A stretch of 64,000 bases of DNA from Gammaproteobacteria bacterium. GTDB lineage: Bacteria; Pseudomonadota; Gammaproteobacteria; Burkholderiales; Burkholderiaceae_C. Both the position numbers and the translations under genes were made by a program. Under the pieces are notes generated by a model, which worked only from the letters and a program-made list of their open reading frames with translations, searched no databases and was not told where the DNA came from. The stretch spans positions 248,001 to 312,000 of the forward strand of contig JAHJWB010000023.1 in the NCBI GenBank assembly GCA_018828125.1, given 5' to 3'. The first letter of the stretch is position 1, and each line of letters starts with the position of its first letter. This document shows positions 19,202-28,218 of the stretch, piece by piece.

Positions 19202-19657
19202 TCAGTTTGCGGGACCCCGGTTCGCCAACGAGCCCAGGTATGCGCCCATGTCGTCCCGCGCTGCATCTTCCAGAACGCCTACGGAAACCGCCACACCGCC
19301 CGCCCTGAGAATTTCGATGCCGGCTCCCGCATTACGCGGATCTGGGTCGAGCGTGGCCACCACCACCCGTTGAATGCCACGCGCCACCAATGCCTTCGCA
19401 CACGACGGCGTTCGGCCATGAAATGAGCAGGGTTCCAGCGTGACGAATGCGGTGACGCCCGACAGGTCACCCGACACCTGAGACAGCGCCATGGCCTCCG
19501 CATGGTGCTGACCGGGGGGCTGCGTGAAGCCGCTGGCGATCACCTTGCCATCCTTCACCAGCACACAGCCTACAGGCGGATTCGGAAGGCACGCCGGCAA
19601 GGCTTTTCGGCCCTCCACAAGGGCCAGGTGCATGAAGTCTTCAGGGAGGTGGGACAT
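19202..19657 (-). CDS. Stand-alone RibD-like cytidine/pyrimidine deaminase domain protein
   Basis: A 151-residue zinc deaminase. The zinc site is HAEAMAL plus LEPCSFHGRTPSCAKAL, and the spacing and the FHGRTPSC loop are those of the deaminase half of RibD (riboflavin synthesis). No reductase half follows, so it is either a dedicated deaminase or an accessory paralogue. PNPPVGCVLVKDGKVI near the N-terminus is also RibD-like. It is convergent with the thiolase and upstream of nothing obviously related. Confidence 0.85.
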   Translation of the reverse strand: MSHLPEDFMHLALVEGRKALPACLPNPPVGCVLVKDGKVIASGFTQPPGQHHAEAMALSQVSGDLSGVTAFVTLEPCSFHGRTPSCAKALVARGIQRVVVATLDPDPRNAGAGIEILRAGGVAVSVGVLEDAARDDMGAYLGSLANRGPAN

Positions 19658-19738
19658 GGCGAGACAGCATGGAAATGGTGAATGGCCGGGATTTGGGACC
19701 GCGACCCCGATGAAATGACGGCTGCGTGGAAGCGCCGC

Positions 19739-20821
19739 TTAAAACGGCGCCGACTCCGGGTCCGTGTCCACTGGCGCAGTCGCTGGCCCGGTGATCGCGC
19801 GGCCCACCACATCCTTGCCTTTGGGTGACACCGGCACGGTGGCATCGAGCCCGGCGCCGGAAGCGCTTGCTGAAGCACCACCACCACCGCCATTGGCAGC
19901 ACCCGCGACGGCCTGCGCCGCGCTGGCCACGCCACTTTCTGCCTCGCCGCCCAGCGCTTCGATCAAGTCGGGAATCAGCTTGACGAGTTCGCCCGTGGCA
20001 ATCGCCACATCGGTGTCAAAACCGCCGTCATCCGCCTTGGTGCCTTCAAACACGGTGTCCAGAAAAGACACCTTCTTGATCTGCAGCCCTTCTGTCAGCA
20101 TGAACGACACCCGGTCGTCCCAGGTCAGGGCCAGCTTGGTGGGCAGCTTGCCCGCATCGATGTGCGCCTGCACTTCTTCGATGTCGAGCGGATGGCGGGC
20201 ATAACGCACCACGGCTTTTTCTTCGCTGGCGCTTTTCAGCTCGCACTCGCGGTCGACCGTGAAGCCGACGGGAGGCTCCTGCTCCTTGAGCCAGTGCGAC
20301 ATGGCCGCCTGTGGGCTCGTCTGCGTGTTCAGGAGCGACACCGACAGGCCGGGCAGGGCCTCGACCAGCAGCGTCACCACTTCGTCCGCGCGCCCCTGGC
20401 TCCCGGTATCGAGCACCAGCAGGCGCGAAGCGGTGTCGATCCACACCCACATCGAGCCCTGCTTGGTGAAGGCCATGGGCAGCAGGTCCAGCTTGGCCTC
20501 GTCTTTGAGCTCCTTGCTTTCCTTCTTGCCGGGCTTGCGGCCGGTTTCCTGCTCGATGCGTTCGGCCTTTTCCTTCACGCGGCGGGCCAGCACGCTGCCG
20601 GGCAGCACTTTCGATTCGACCATGAAGCGCAGGATCCACTGACCGCCCACAGACTCGGCCATGGGGCCGTGTGGGTCGCCACGCGGAGGCACCCAGCCCA
20701 GGGACTTTTCTTGCGTGGCGCCACATTCCAGAAACGGCACCTTGGCCAGGGCTTCTTCCACTTGCGTCAGTTCGACCTGCCATTGCGGGGCAATGCGGTA
20801 CACGATCATGTTCTTGAACAC
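19739..20821 (-). CDS. rdgC: Recombination-associated protein RdgC
   Basis: A 360-residue nucleoid-associated protein that forms a DNA-encircling dimer ring and limits RecA activity. It starts MFKNMIVYRI and keeps family blocks such as GWVPPRG and LDLLPMAFT. Residues beyond about 305 form an Ala/Gly/Ser-rich low-complexity tail (with a GGGGG run) absent from the 303-residue E. coli protein. It is next to the duplicated DnaA-box region at 21.9-22.6 kb, an intriguing but unproved association. Confidence 0.93.
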   Translation of the reverse strand: MFKNMIVYRIAPQWQVELTQVEEALAKVPFLECGATQEKSLGWVPPRGDPHGPMAESVGGQWILRFMVESKVLPGSVLARRVKEKAERIEQETGRKPGKKESKELKDEAKLDLLPMAFTKQGSMWVWIDTASRLLVLDTGSQGRADEVVTLLVEALPGLSVSLLNTQTSPQAAMSHWLKEQEPPVGFTVDRECELKSASEEKAVVRYARHPLDIEEVQAHIDAGKLPTKLALTWDDRVSFMLTEGLQIKKVSFLDTVFEGTKADDGGFDTDVAIATGELVKLIPDLIEALGGEAESGVASAAQAVAGAANGGGGGASASASGAGLDATVPVSPKGKDVVGRAITGPATAPVDTDPESAPF

Positions 20822-21198
20822 GGAAAACCTTTTGTTGGGGTCGTTGGTGGTGGTGGGGCGGCTGGCTGCGCTGCAGGACGCGATAGACAGACAGTCACCC
20901 GGAACACGCCATTGTCGGGGGTCACCGGCGCAGGCCCTGTGGCCGCCGTGACTTGATGCAGCTCAAGGCACCGTATTCACTACTATTTAGATAGCTATCA
21001 GCGCTTATCCAATAAGCGCTACAGGTCATTTTTATCTAAAAATTGGCCCGGCACCACCACAGCTTCTTGTCACAACTTTACACAGACTCATCGAGCACGA
21101 ACGGGGGCGATACATGCGGGGCGGACACTGACTCTCAATCGCCGGGACAACCGTTCCAGCGAGTTGTTTGTTCAACCCCCTGTGAAAGGACTCACACC
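20822..21198. other. Intergenic region between rdgC and the Spy-like gene
   Basis: 377 bp without a credible gene. It holds REP-like copy 3 at 20981-21038, and the upstream region of the Spy-like gene with AAAGGA just before its start. No promoter could be assigned with confidence. Confidence 0.6.
20981..21038 (+). repeat. REP-like palindromic repeat, copy 3
   Basis: TATTTAGATAGCTATCA then GCGCTTATCCAATAAGCGCT, flanked by CAGGTCATTTTTATCT. The inverted core GCGCTTAT-CCA-ATAAGCGC is eight perfect pairs. Confidence 0.85.
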
Positions 21199-21798
21199 AT
21201 GGCTTTCCATTTCCACCGCCGTTTTGCCGCCACCGCTGTTCTGGCCGCCCTGGCCCTGCCCGCGCTGGCCCAGCAACCCCCTGCCCCACCCAGCGCCCCC
21301 ATGGCGGGTGCGATGGCCCAGGATGGCCGCCACCAGGCCGGTGAACGCCACCACCGCCACAAAGGCGGAGGCAAACACCACGGCAACCGTGCCGAGTATC
21401 GCGCCAAGCATCTGGCGGCGCTCAAAAGCGATCTCAACTTGACGGCGGCCCAAGAACCCGCCTGGACCGCCTTCACCACGTCCATGCAACCCGGCGAGCG
21501 CACCGCGCGCCTGGACCGCAAGGACATGGACAAGCTGACCACCCCTGAACGCATTGACCGCATGCGGGCCCTGCGTGCCCAACGTGCCGCCGAGGCCGAC
21601 CGCCGTGGCGAGGTCACCAAGACCTTCTACGCCGCCCTGACGCCCGAGCAGCAAAAGACCTTTGACGCCAAGGCCCACCGCGGCGGTCACCGCATGAAGG
21701 GCGGCGGCGGTGAAGGTCGCCACGGTCAGCATGGCCATCACCACGGCAAACGCGCTGGTGCCGAGGGCACACCGGCTGCACCGGCACCGGCCCAGTAA
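21199..21798 (+). CDS. Spy/CpxP-like LTXXQ periplasmic protein, His-rich
   Basis: A 199-residue exported protein. Signal peptide: RRFAATAVLAALALPALA, cleavage before QQ (about 25). The mature protein has an LTAAQ motif (NLTAAQEPAWTAF) and a second LTPEQQKTF, the repeats that define Spy/CpxP chaperones and heavy-metal-resistance relatives. Two His/Gly-rich blocks (HHRHKGGGKHHGN near the N-terminus, HGQHGHHHGKR at the C-terminus) suggest metal binding. AAAGGA at nine bases supports the ATG at 21199 rather than the open upstream frame. An intrinsic terminator follows. Confidence 0.88.
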   Translation: MAFHFHRRFAATAVLAALALPALAQQPPAPPSAPMAGAMAQDGRHQAGERHHRHKGGGKHHGNRAEYRAKHLAALKSDLNLTAAQEPAWTAFTTSMQPGERTARLDRKDMDKLTTPERIDRMRALRAQRAAEADRRGEVTKTFYAALTPEQQKTFDAKAHRGGHRMKGGGGEGRHGQHGHHHGKRAGAEGTPAAPAPAQ

Positions 21799-21858
21799 GC
21801 CAGCCCCGCTCCACCCGCGATCCACGCGGCGAGCCCCATCACCGGTGCTGGATCCAAG

Positions 21859-21892
21859 GCCCGGAGTTCTTTGCAGGACTCCGGGCTTTTTT
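21859..21892 (+). terminator. Intrinsic terminator of the Spy-like gene
   Basis: GCCCGGAGT-TCTTTGCAGG-ACTCCGGGC, nine perfect pairs followed directly by six T. Confidence 0.93.
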
Positions 21893-21922
21893 GCGTGGGT
21901 TTCTCAGCGCAATTCAGGAATC

Positions 21923-22133
21923 TGTGGATAACGCTGGTGACAGTTCTGGCACAACCGGATGGTTATCCACATCAAAATCCAGATGCGCAAAGTTGTTGTC
22001 TGCGAGCCCCGCCTTTTGTGCCACCTGCCCCACAACCTTTGCAGCGCCGTAAACCCGCGCCAACATTGAACAAAAGTGGCTTGTCCACAGAAACAGGGCT
22101 GCTCTACTACTACTGCTATTTATATATATAAAG
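21923..22133 (+). other. Origin-like module, copy 1: DnaA boxes, trio, AT-rich tract
   Basis: In order: TGTGGATAA (21923-21931, reverse box), TTATCCACA (21963-21971, perfect consensus), TTGTCCACA (22081-22089), a 14-nt partly GC-rich gap, then CTACTACTACTGCTA (22104-22118) and an AT-only run to 22130. A DnaA box followed by a short gap and CTA triplets on the same strand is the layout of the bacterial basal origin-unwinding element (DnaA-trio). No dnaA, dnaN, rpmH or gidA is in the window. Confidence 0.7.
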
Positions 22134-22315
22134 CTATAGAAGAATAACCAGAACCCCAAACCGGGGGCTGGAAACGGGCCTGTGGATGGTGTGCGGGCCA
22201 AGATTGCGCCGCCGGCACGTCGCCGAAATCAACAGACGGGGGTTATTGCGACGGTGCACAGCACACCCTGGAGGGTGAGCAAGTGCGCACAAGCCATCTC
22301 CTGGGAGCGCAATTT

Positions 22316-22375
22316 GCTATGGATAGGAGAGCTATCAGCGCTTTATCGATAAGCGCTGGAGGCACTTTTTATCGA
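22316..22375 (+). repeat. REP-like palindromic repeat, copy 4
   Basis: GAGAGCTATCAGCGCTTTATC then GATAAGCGCTGGAGGCAC, between the two origin-like modules. Inverted core AGCGCTTTATCGATAAGCGCT pairs almost throughout. Confidence 0.85.
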
Positions 22376-22397
22376 AAATCCTCGGGGCGAACGCTCC

Positions 22398-22605
22398 GGT
22401 GGGTAAAACTGGGGATAGTTTTGGCACAACCCATGGGTTATCCACAGAAAAGGCCGATGACTGGTTTTTGTCCCCGTGGGGGAGACAGCGGCGCAAGGGA
22501 TCGGTGCACAGGGTTCTGGCGCACGCAAGTGTGTGATTCACAAGGCAAAAAGCCAGTTGTGCACACAAAAACCGGCCTTCTACTACTACGACTATGTATT
22601 TATAG
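22398..22605 (+). other. Origin-like module, copy 2
   Basis: TTATCCACA (22438-22446), TTGTGCACA (22557-22565), a 14-nt gap, CTACTACTACGACTA (22580-22594) and TGTATTTATAG. Every landmark sits 475-476 bases after its counterpart in copy 1, and GTTTTGGCACAACC matches GTTCTGGCACAACC. The first box of copy 1 is degenerate here (TGGGTAAA). This is a diverged direct duplication. Confidence 0.7.
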
Positions 22606-22823
22606 AAAACATAAGAAGAAGACAGAGGGACAACTTCAGCGCCCTGAACGCGGGGCCTTGTGGAGGGGGAGGTTCTGGGCGATTACCCGGCCGCATGCAC
22701 TCCCCGCTCCCTCTTGAACGAAGAACGGCAGACGGAAAGTTGTGCGTGTGGCGGCGCGAATCCTGCAAATCCGCGCCAGGTCACCTGGCGTGCCCCACGC
22801 ACGGCGGCACAAGCCCGTGCAGG

Positions 22824-22850
22824 CAAAAAAAGCCGCAGTCAATGCTGCGG
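22824..22850 (-). terminator. Intrinsic terminator of the GGDEF/EAL gene
   Basis: On the minus strand CCGCAG-CATTGA-CTGCGG is followed by C and seven T. It lies about 65 bases beyond the stop of the gene ending at 22916. Confidence 0.85.
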
Positions 22851-22915
22851 GTGAGGGTGGCCAGACGGGGCGCTTCAACGCCCTGTGGCGTGATCTGGCA
22901 GCGTTGAACAGGTTC

Positions 22916-25900
22916 TCAGGGAGCTGACGGGCGCAGGAAGGCCTCTAGAACGTCCACCGATACGGGGCGGCTGAAGAGGTAGCCCTGGTAGAGCTGGCAG
23001 CCTGCGCGGGCCAGCAGATCGCGTTGCTCGGGCGTCTCCACCCCTTCGGCAATCACTTCCAGGCCCAGGTTGCGCGACAGGCCGATGATGGTCTCGACAA
23101 TTGCGGCGTCGTTGGGGTCGGTCAGCAGGTCGCGCACAAAGCTCTGGTCGATCTTGAGTTGGTCGAGCGGCATGCGTTTGAGGTAGCTCAGGCTTGAATA
23201 ACCGGTGCCAAAGTCGTCCAGCGAGAACCCCACGCCATAGGAGCGCAGGGCCGTCATGGTGGCGATGGTGGTTTCCATGTCTTCCACCAGCAGGCTTTCG
23301 GTCAGCTCCAGCTTGAGCTGGCCAGACGGCGCGCCAGTGATGGCCAGCACGCGGGCCACGTCGTCCACAAAACTGGCGTGGCGGAACTGGCGCGAACTCA
23401 CGTTCACCGCCATGGTCAGGTGCGCCAGCGCAGGTTCGTCCTGCCAGCTCGCCAGCAACTTGCACGCGTTGTGCAGCACCCAGCGCCCCAGCGGCAGGAT
23501 GAGCCCGGTTTCCTCGGCCAGCGGAATGAACTGCGCGGGCGACACCATGCCCCGCTGCGGATGGGCCCAGCGCACCAGCGCCTCCACCCCCACGCAGCGG
23601 CCCGACTGGTGCATCTGGGGCTGAAAGTGCAGCAGGAACTCGTCTTGCGCCAGGGCCGAGCGCAGGTCGGCCTCCAGCGCCGCGCGGGCCGTCACCACCT
23701 GCTGCATGTCAGGGTCAAAAAAGCGCAGCGTGTTGCGGCCCGCCGTCTTGGCCTGGTACATGGCCAGGTCGGCTTGTTTGAGGAGCTCACCCACGCTGGT
23801 CTGCTCACCCGTGAAGGGCGCAATGCCAATGCTGGGCGTGCTGCGGTACTGGTAGGCCGCCAGCGCATACGGCACGGCCAGCATGGACAGGATTTTTTCG
23901 CCCACGCCGCGTGCGTGCAGGGCCAGCTCGTGGGGTTTGGGGCTCAGCTCTTCCAGCATCACCACAAACTCGTCGCCCCCCAGCCGTGCCACGGTGTCGA
24001 CACTGCGCACACAGGTGTTCAGCCGCTGCGCCACCTGTTGCAGCAGCAAGTCGCCCTGGTCGTGGCCCAGGGTGTCGTTCAGGGTCTTGAAGTTGTCGAG
24101 GTCGATGAACAGCAGTGCACCGCCCAGCTGGCGCCGCTGGGCATTGGCCAGCGCCTGGCCCATGCGGTCCATCAGCAACATGCGGTTGGGCAGACCGGTG
24201 AGCGCGTCGTAAAACGCCAGACGCTGGATCTCGCGCTCGCTGGCCTTGCGCTGGCGGATGTCGGTGTTGATAGCCAGGATCGACTGGGGCTTGCCGTCGT
24301 CCCCCAGCACCAGTGTCCAGCGCCCCTCCACCTCGATGGAGCTGCCGTCGCGGTGGCGCTGCACGATCTCGCCCGTCCACTCGCCGTGGTCAAGCACCGT
24401 CTGCGTGGCATGGCGAAAGTGGGTGGGGTCGTCGTACAGCAGGGTTTCGATGGACTGGCCCAGCGCCTGCAGCTGCGACCAGCCGTACAGGCGCTCGGCG
24501 CTCTTGTTCCAGAAAATGATGCGGTGTTCCAGGTCGCGCACCAGGATGGCGTCTTGCGCCTTGTCCAACAGCGAGGCCTGGTGGCGGATGCGGGCGTCGG
24601 CCAGCTGCCGGTCGATTTCGGCCGACGCCCGGGCGGCAAAAATCTGCAGGGTCGAGGTGATGAAACCTGTCTCGTCCACCGGCTGGCGGAACAGCACAAA
24701 AACGATGCCCACCACCTCCCCGTCGCCATTGCACAGCTGCTGGCCCACATAGCCCTGCGCGCCCACATGGCGCAGCATGGGCGCCTGCGGGTACATCTGC
24801 TGCACCCGCTCCGTCACCACAAACTCGCGCTGCGACATCAGCTGGAAGCTGGGGGTGTCCTCCAGGGTGTATTCGTCGTTGGGCAGCATCTGCCCATCCA
24901 GCACCGCTGCCAGCGTGACCACGCGCGGAGGCTGGCCTTTGACCTGCGGCAACAGCCGCACCACACAACCGCCCTGGGCGCCCAGGGCGTCCGCCATGTT
25001 GCGCACCAGTTGCACAAAAAACTCGGTGCCGGTGCTGGCCGACACCGCCGCCGCCACCTTGAGCACCGAGGCCTGCAGGCGCTGCTGCGACTTGTGCGCG
25101 CGCAGGCTGGTGATGCCAAAGGCCAGGTCGTTGGACAGCTCTTGCAGCAGCGCGGCTTCTTCGGGGCTGATCTGCAGGATGTCGGGGGCGTACAGGTACA
25201 GCAGGCCAAAGGTGCGGTCGTGGTCGCGGTCGCGCAGTGGCAGGCAGATCACGCCATGGAAGCCGTTCTCCAGCATGCGCGCGGTCCAGTCGGCAAAGTC
25301 GCCTTCGGTGCGGATGTCCTGCACGATCACCGGCTTGCCAGTGCGCACCGCGATGCCTGCGGGCCCCCGGCCATAGCGGTCGTCGGCCGACCATGACAGG
25401 GGCAGGTTGTCCAGGTAATTTTCATTGTGGCCCGCGTGGGCCACCGGCTGGATGGACTTGCGTTCATCGTCCAGCGCAAAGCCGACCCAGCCCATGCGGT
25501 AGCCGCCAATGTCGACTGCGATCTGGCAGATGGCCTGCAGCAAGGTCGTCTCGGACGTGGCGCGTACCAGTGTTTCGTTGCACGCGCTCAGCAAGCGCTG
25601 CGCACGGCCCATGCGCGCCAGTTCGCGTTCGGTGCGCAAGCGCTCGGTCACGTCGGTGGCCAGCACCTGGCGGGCGGGGCGCCCGTTGAAGCTGATGCTG
25701 CCCGCCGTGATCTCCACGTCCATGAACGTGCCGTCTTTTTTGATGTGGCGGCTGATGACCGGCTTGTTGCGCTGGTCCATCGGAATGGCCTCGATGCGCT
25801 CCCTGATGGTTTCGCGCCTTTCGGCAGGCCACAGATCCGTCATGTGCATCGACAGCAACTCGGCCTCGGTGTAGCCGTAGTGCGTTTCCATGGACTGGTT

Positions 25901-27796
25901 GACGGCCTGCAGGCGCAGCGTTTCCTTGTCGTACACCCACATGGGATGTGGGTGCTCGTCAAACAGCATGCGGTATTGCAGCTCGGACGCATGTAACTGC
26001 CCGGCCACATGCCGCAACTGCACCATGGCGCCCAGGGACTCGGTGAGGATCTCCAGGTGGGCCACGTCGCGGCGCGAAAACGCGTTGACTTTGTCAGACG
26101 TGACTTTGAGCGAACCCACCACCGTATCGCCTGCGCGCAGCGGCACCGCCATCACCGATAGCACCCCATGGCGGTGCGGCATGGACGCCATGTCCCAGCC
26201 CTCGGCCTCGGTGTCGTTGCACACCACCGTGCGCCCCTCTCGCAGAGCTGGCCACAAAATGCTCTGGCCCACCGGCAGCATGTTGCCCACGGGACGCACA
26301 TGGTCGCCGGCCGAAGCCTGTGCCACCAACTGCCCCGCCTGCAGCAGCTCCACCATGGCGCCCCGTGCGCTGGTCTGGCGCAGCACGGTGTCGGCCACCA
26401 GCTGCAACACCTCGGGCAAGGGCATGTCCAGCGAGGAGATGCGCTGCTGCACCTGCAACAGATCGGCGTGGTTCAACGCGTCGCGCTGCGCATCGAGGTC
26501 CGCCATTTTTTGTGCGCTGATGTCGGCCATGCCTCCCACCATGCGCACGGCCTTGCCTTCAAAGTCGCGGATCAGAAATCCGCGGTCGAACACCCAGGCA
26601 TAAGTGCCATCGCTGCGGCGAAACCGGTATTCGGCAGACCAGTGGTTGTCGGTGCCTTCAATGGCGCGGTGGATGTCTTCCAGCACCGTATCGCTGTCTT
26701 CGGGGTGCAGCCGCAGGGTCCACGAGGTGCTGTCGTGCGGCAGCTCTTCCAGTGGCACACCAAACAGGTTCTGCATGCCCTCGTTCCACCACATGGCGTC
26801 GGTGTGCAGGTTCCAGTCCCACACGGCATCGGCGGTTGCACGCGACACCAGGTGAAAACGCTCCTCACTCACATGCCGTGCCTCGTTGGCCAGCCGCTGG
26901 GCCGATATGTCCTGAAAAGCGCCTTGGATGCGAATGACATGCCCCTGGGCATTGCGCACGGCCTGCCCGGCGGTGCGCACCCAGAAGTGGCGGTCTCCGG
27001 GCATGACCACTTCGGCCTCCACATCAAACGGCGTGCCCTGGCGTATGCAGTCTTCAAACGCCTTTTGCATGGTCGGCCGGTAAGGGGGCTTGTACAGATC
27101 CAGGATCTGCATGACACCGCTCATGCGGCGCGTAAGGCCGTAGGTGGCGGCAATCTCTTGTGACCAGGTCAGCTGCATGCTGGGCAGCTCGACGATCCAG
27201 CCGCCGATGCGGGCAATCTGCCCGGCCACACGCAAGGCCTCGCTTTGCGCCAGCATCTCGGTGTGCATCTGGTCGCGCTCTTCCACCAGCTGCGCCAGCA
27301 GGCGCTGCTGGCGGCGCAGCTCCAGCTGTGCCATGGCCTGGCCGGCCAGAATCTTCAGGCTCTCGATCTGCTCGGGCAGCATCGCGTGGGGCGCGGTGTC
27401 CAGCACAGCCAGGGTGCCCAGCGCAAAGCCATCGGCGTTAACCAGGGGCACACAGGCATAAAAACGGATGTGTGGATCGCCCAGCACCATCGGGTTGTGG
27501 GCAAACGCGGGGTGCTGCGTGGCGTCGGGCACCACCACGGGATCGCGGCTGCCGTCCAGTGCATGGGCGCAAAACGCAATGGCCCGTTCTGTCTCCTGAA
27601 ACGGCACGCCCACCGCTGCCTTGAACCACTGGCGTTCGCTGTCAACAAAGTTGACCACGGCCATGGGGCACAGGCACAAGCGGGCTGCCAGCGTGGCCAA
27701 CTGGTCAAAGCCGTCTTCGGCCGGTGTGTCGAGGATCGCGTAAGACTGAAGTGCATGAAGCCGTGCGGCTTCTGCAGGGGCTTGCGCTGGCGGCAT
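22916..27796 (-). CDS. Multi-sensor diguanylate cyclase/phosphodiesterase (GAF-PAS-GGDEF-EAL)
   Basis: About 1626 residues, no TM segment seen. Domains in order (approximate): GAF 15-165, PAS 190-300, PAS 320-435 (DAVWDWNLHTDAMWWNEGM), GAF 455-605, PAS 625-740, GAF 755-905, GAF 930-1080, PAS 1095-1215, GGDEF 1220-1385 with an intact ARLGGDEFVVMLEEL, and EAL 1395-1626 with intact VEALVRWAHP, ELTESLL and DDFGTGYSSLSYLKRMPLDQL. Both catalytic signatures are present, so it may make and degrade cyclic di-GMP. The frame is open to 27874; the ATG at 27796 (MPPAQAP) is preferred because the GAF domain starts right after it, but no clear ribosome site decides. Confidence 0.9.
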   Translation of the reverse strand: MPPAQAPAEAARLHALQSYAILDTPAEDGFDQLATLAARLCLCPMAVVNFVDSERQWFKAAVGVPFQETERAIAFCAHALDGSRDPVVVPDATQHPAFAHNPMVLGDPHIRFYACVPLVNADGFALGTLAVLDTAPHAMLPEQIESLKILAGQAMAQLELRRQQRLLAQLVEERDQMHTEMLAQSEALRVAGQIARIGGWIVELPSMQLTWSQEIAATYGLTRRMSGVMQILDLYKPPYRPTMQKAFEDCIRQGTPFDVEAEVVMPGDRHFWVRTAGQAVRNAQGHVIRIQGAFQDISAQRLANEARHVSEERFHLVSRATADAVWDWNLHTDAMWWNEGMQNLFGVPLEELPHDSTSWTLRLHPEDSDTVLEDIHRAIEGTDNHWSAEYRFRRSDGTYAWVFDRGFLIRDFEGKAVRMVGGMADISAQKMADLDAQRDALNHADLLQVQQRISSLDMPLPEVLQLVADTVLRQTSARGAMVELLQAGQLVAQASAGDHVRPVGNMLPVGQSILWPALREGRTVVCNDTEAEGWDMASMPHRHGVLSVMAVPLRAGDTVVGSLKVTSDKVNAFSRRDVAHLEILTESLGAMVQLRHVAGQLHASELQYRMLFDEHPHPMWVYDKETLRLQAVNQSMETHYGYTEAELLSMHMTDLWPAERRETIRERIEAIPMDQRNKPVISRHIKKDGTFMDVEITAGSISFNGRPARQVLATDVTERLRTERELARMGRAQRLLSACNETLVRATSETTLLQAICQIAVDIGGYRMGWVGFALDDERKSIQPVAHAGHNENYLDNLPLSWSADDRYGRGPAGIAVRTGKPVIVQDIRTEGDFADWTARMLENGFHGVICLPLRDRDHDRTFGLLYLYAPDILQISPEEAALLQELSNDLAFGITSLRAHKSQQRLQASVLKVAAAVSASTGTEFFVQLVRNMADALGAQGGCVVRLLPQVKGQPPRVVTLAAVLDGQMLPNDEYTLEDTPSFQLMSQREFVVTERVQQMYPQAPMLRHVGAQGYVGQQLCNGDGEVVGIVFVLFRQPVDETGFITSTLQIFAARASAEIDRQLADARIRHQASLLDKAQDAILVRDLEHRIIFWNKSAERLYGWSQLQALGQSIETLLYDDPTHFRHATQTVLDHGEWTGEIVQRHRDGSSIEVEGRWTLVLGDDGKPQSILAINTDIRQRKASEREIQRLAFYDALTGLPNRMLLMDRMGQALANAQRRQLGGALLFIDLDNFKTLNDTLGHDQGDLLLQQVAQRLNTCVRSVDTVARLGGDEFVVMLEELSPKPHELALHARGVGEKILSMLAVPYALAAYQYRSTPSIGIAPFTGEQTSVGELLKQADLAMYQAKTAGRNTLRFFDPDMQQVVTARAALEADLRSALAQDEFLLHFQPQMHQSGRCVGVEALVRWAHPQRGMVSPAQFIPLAEETGLILPLGRWVLHNACKLLASWQDEPALAHLTMAVNVSSRQFRHASFVDDVARVLAITGAPSGQLKLELTESLLVEDMETTIATMTALRSYGVGFSLDDFGTGYSSLSYLKRMPLDQLKIDQSFVRDLLTDPNDAAIVETIIGLSRNLGLEVIAEGVETPEQRDLLARAGCQLYQGYLFSRPVSVDVLEAFLRPSAP

Positions 27797-28218
27797 GGTT
27801 GTCAGGCGCCCGTGGGGGCCGTTATGCCCTGCGGCGCGCACAGGCTTGACCCAGCCAATACGACAAGGCAACAAGCAAGGGGCTGGGGCAGCGTCAACAA
27901 CAACAAGGGAATCGGGCAGTAGAGCGGTGTGTGCCGAGCAGCAGCACCGCGGTTGTAGGGCAAAAAGACCAGGACCACAACATTAAAAAGGCAATGCTAC
28001 ACCGCACGGCCCTGCGCTGCAGGAACACCCTCTGCGGGTTTGCCCCAAATCAATCGACCTGAGTCGCGCAAGCAACCGTCGTGCAACACGAGGCTTGTTA
28101 GTGTGGGGGGCTGCCGATCTCTGAACCCGTCCGCCGGACCTTGGTGTGCGGCCACGCCCCGCCAGACAACGCCCGGGGGCACGCCGCGCTCTTTCCACCA
28201 CTCACCGAGACAACGCCC
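27797..28218. other. Intergenic region upstream of the GGDEF/EAL gene
   Basis: About 420 bp between divergent genes, with no credible coding frame. An AT-rich stretch near 27960-28000 could hold the promoter of the large minus-strand gene. I see no repeat or hairpin worth naming. Confidence 0.5.

Larger units (their letters stand above)
21893..22915. other. 1.0-kb non-coding region with duplicated origin-like module
   Basis: No convincing gene. Clearly richer in AT than its surroundings. It contains two direct copies of a DnaA-box/trio module about 475 bp apart (21923-22133 and 22398-22605), REP-like copy 4 between them, and a minus-strand terminator at 22824. Further DnaA-box-like words (TGTGGATGG at 22181) are scattered. 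The short open frames here have no protein character. Confidence 0.75.

Noticed and set aside
21923-22605. Calling this region oriC outright
   Set aside because: No dnaA, dnaN, rpmH, gidA or parAB nearby, and flanking genes point toward it rather than away; reported as origin-like only.
21893-22915. Small protein genes in the 1-kb non-coding region
   Set aside because: The frames of 60-144 codons cross DnaA boxes and AT-rich tracts, have mixed composition and no ribosome sites.
23378-25396. 672-codon open frame on the plus strand
   Set aside because: Antisense of the GGDEF/EAL gene; no domain signal.
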